Assembly: GCA_030652635.1 (NCBI GenBank)
Contig: JAUSPW010000045.1
Location: forward strand, 1 to 15,054
Source of the DNA: Pseudohongiella sp.
Lineage (GTDB): Bacteria; Pseudomonadota; Gammaproteobacteria; Pseudomonadales; Pseudohongiellaceae
Direction: 5' to 3'
Length of the DNA: 15,054 nt
Part shown: positions 14,088 through 15,054 of the stretch, one piece after another
How the letters are laid out: each line of letters begins with the position of its first letter
Numbering within the stretch: the stretch's first letter is position 1
Made by a program: the position numbers and the translations under genes
The notes under the pieces: model-generated
What the model was told of the DNA's origin: nothing
Databases searched by the model: none
The model's input: only the letters and a program-made list of their open reading frames with translations

Positions 14088-15054
14088 ATGCAATTTTCTA
14101 TTTCCAGGGAAGCAATTTTAAAGCCTTTACAGTTGGCGTCAGGTGTTGTGGAGAGAAGACATACCTTGCCGGTTTTGGCGAATGTGTTGCTTAACCTGAA
14201 AGACGATTTCCTGGAAATTACCGGCACTGACTTAGAGGTTGAGTTGTTGGGTCGCGTACGAGTCAATGCAGGATCTCTTCCGGGAGAGATTACCGTACCA
14301 GGAAGAAAGCTAATGGATATTTGCAAATCTTTAGCTGAGGGATCGGTTTTAACGTTATCCGTTGAGGATGGGAAATGCTTGGTTAAATCAGGACGAAGTC
14401 GATTTATTTTGGCAACACTTCCTGCTTCAGACTTTCCTGTGACGGTTGATGAAGCTGGTACCCATGAATTGCAGATAGATCGCACTGAGCTTAAAAGGCT
14501 GATCGATTCATGTGCGTTTGCGATGGCGCAGCAAGATGTTCGGTATTATTTGAATGGTATGTTGTTTGAACTTGGCAAATCCTGGTTCAGGGTTGTTGCC
14601 ACAGACGGCCATAGACTCGCGATGCATACAACAGGCATTGAGACTGGGGTAACAGACACCTTGCAAGTGATCGTACCTCGCAAAGGTGTTTTAGAGTTGT
14701 CACGATTGCTGGCAGAACCAGGTGAAGGCAGTTTGTCCCTGGTGTTTTGCGCGGGTCATATCCGAGCCAGGCTTGAGGACTTTACGTTCACATCAAAGCT
14801 CGTCGATGGGAAGTTCCCAGATTATCAAAGGGTGCTGCCAAAGGGTGGAAATAAGTTTGTATTCGGCGAAAGAAGCAGTCTTAAGACCGCGTTTAGTAGA
14901 GCGTCTATTTTATCTAACGAGAAGTACCGCGGCGTCCATTTGATACTCGCTACGGACGAGTTGAAAGTGGTAGCAAATAATCCGGAACAAGAAGAAGCAG
15001 AGGATCAAATATCTGTTGAGTACCATGGGGAGTCTTTGGAAATTGGCTTTAATG
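14088..15054 (+). CDS. dnaN: DNA polymerase III beta sliding clamp, N-terminal part (runs off window)
   Basis: Ring-shaped clamp that holds DNA polymerase III on DNA; it also works with Hda to inactivate DnaA-ATP in E. coli. The first 322 codons are present; the family is about 366, so roughly 45 residues of domain III are missing. The start MQFSISREAILKPLQ and LPVLANVLL are typical of beta. Conserved segments include ITGTDLEVEL, VPGRKLMDI, FILATLPASDFP (end of domain I), and VATDGHRLAMH and VPRKGVLEL in domain II. SKLVDGKFPDYQRVLP opens domain III. It begins 95 bp after the dnaA stop, with a weak ribosome binding site (TTGAGAT) following a terminator-like hairpin. It is probably co-transcribed with dnaA. 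Confidence 0.97.
   Translation, partial: MQFSISREAILKPLQLASGVVERRHTLPVLANVLLNLKDDFLEITGTDLEVELLGRVRVNAGSLPGEITVPGRKLMDICKSLAEGSVLTLSVEDGKCLVKSGRSRFILATLPASDFPVTVDEAGTHELQIDRTELKRLIDSCAFAMAQQDVRYYLNGMLFELGKSWFRVVATDGHRLAMHTTGIETGVTDTLQVIVPRKGVLELSRLLAEPGEGSLSLVFCAGHIRARLEDFTFTSKLVDGKFPDYQRVLPKGGNKFVFGERSSLKTAFSRASILSNEKYRGVHLILATDELKVVANNPEQEEAEDQISVEYHGESLEIGFN

Noticed and set aside
14054..14485. 143-codon minus-strand reading frame antisense to dnaN
   Set aside because: Shadow of dnaN, which has strong family motifs in the plus-strand frame.
1..15054. CRISPR array, insertion sequence, tRNA/rRNA gene or defence system
   Set aside because: No regularly spaced repeats, terminal inverted repeats with a transposase, RNA genes or defence proteins are visible. 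All coding space belongs to conserved housekeeping genes.

Overview
The window is a conserved chromosomal replication-origin neighbourhood of a gammaproteobacterium. It carries the end of an atp operon, parB-parA, rsmG-mnmG, then mnmE-yidC-yidD-rnpA-rpmH, and on the other strand dnaA-dnaN. Protein features fit Gammaproteobacteria: AtpB and ParA resemble pseudomonad-type sequences as I remember them, MnmG has its cysteines at the E. coli positions 47 and 277, and MnmE ends in a Cys-x-Gly-Lys motif. I cannot name the genus from sequence alone. No mobile element, CRISPR array, rRNA or tRNA gene is visible, and no obviously foreign gene.

Layout. Positions 1-3240 (minus strand) hold atpI, atpB, atpE, atpF, atpH and the first 186 codons of atpA, driven by a very good sigma70-type promoter at 3303-3331. 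Positions 3350-7691 (minus) hold a tight mnmG-rsmG-parA-parB cluster: tRNA wobble-uridine modification, 16S rRNA methylation and chromosome partitioning. Positions 7692-8095 are a 404-bp AT-rich gap with two perfect and several imperfect DnaA boxes. Positions 8096-12008 (minus) hold rpmH-rnpA-yidD-yidC-mnmE. Positions 12009-12462 are a second AT-rich gap with three perfect DnaA boxes and the likely dnaA promoter(s). Positions 12463-15054 (plus) hold dnaA and the first 322 codons of dnaN.

How it fits together. DnaA and the beta clamp are made beside the DNA where replication is expected to start. ParA/ParB would segregate the newly copied origin. The rpmH-rnpA-yidD-yidC cluster joins a ribosomal protein, the RNase P protein and the inner-membrane insertion machinery that also inserts the ATP synthase c subunit encoded nearby. 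MnmE and MnmG form one tRNA-modifying complex although an origin-like gap separates their genes.

The main point of interest is that there are two separate DnaA-box/AT-rich clusters about 4 kb apart. The mnmG-mnmE gap occupies the position of oriC in E. coli and Vibrio, with its AT-rich part on the mnmG side as in E. coli. The rpmH-dnaA gap occupies the position of the pseudomonad origin. Sequence reading alone cannot say which one fires, or whether one mainly serves dnaA autoregulation. The genes themselves are ordinary; I see no undescribed system.
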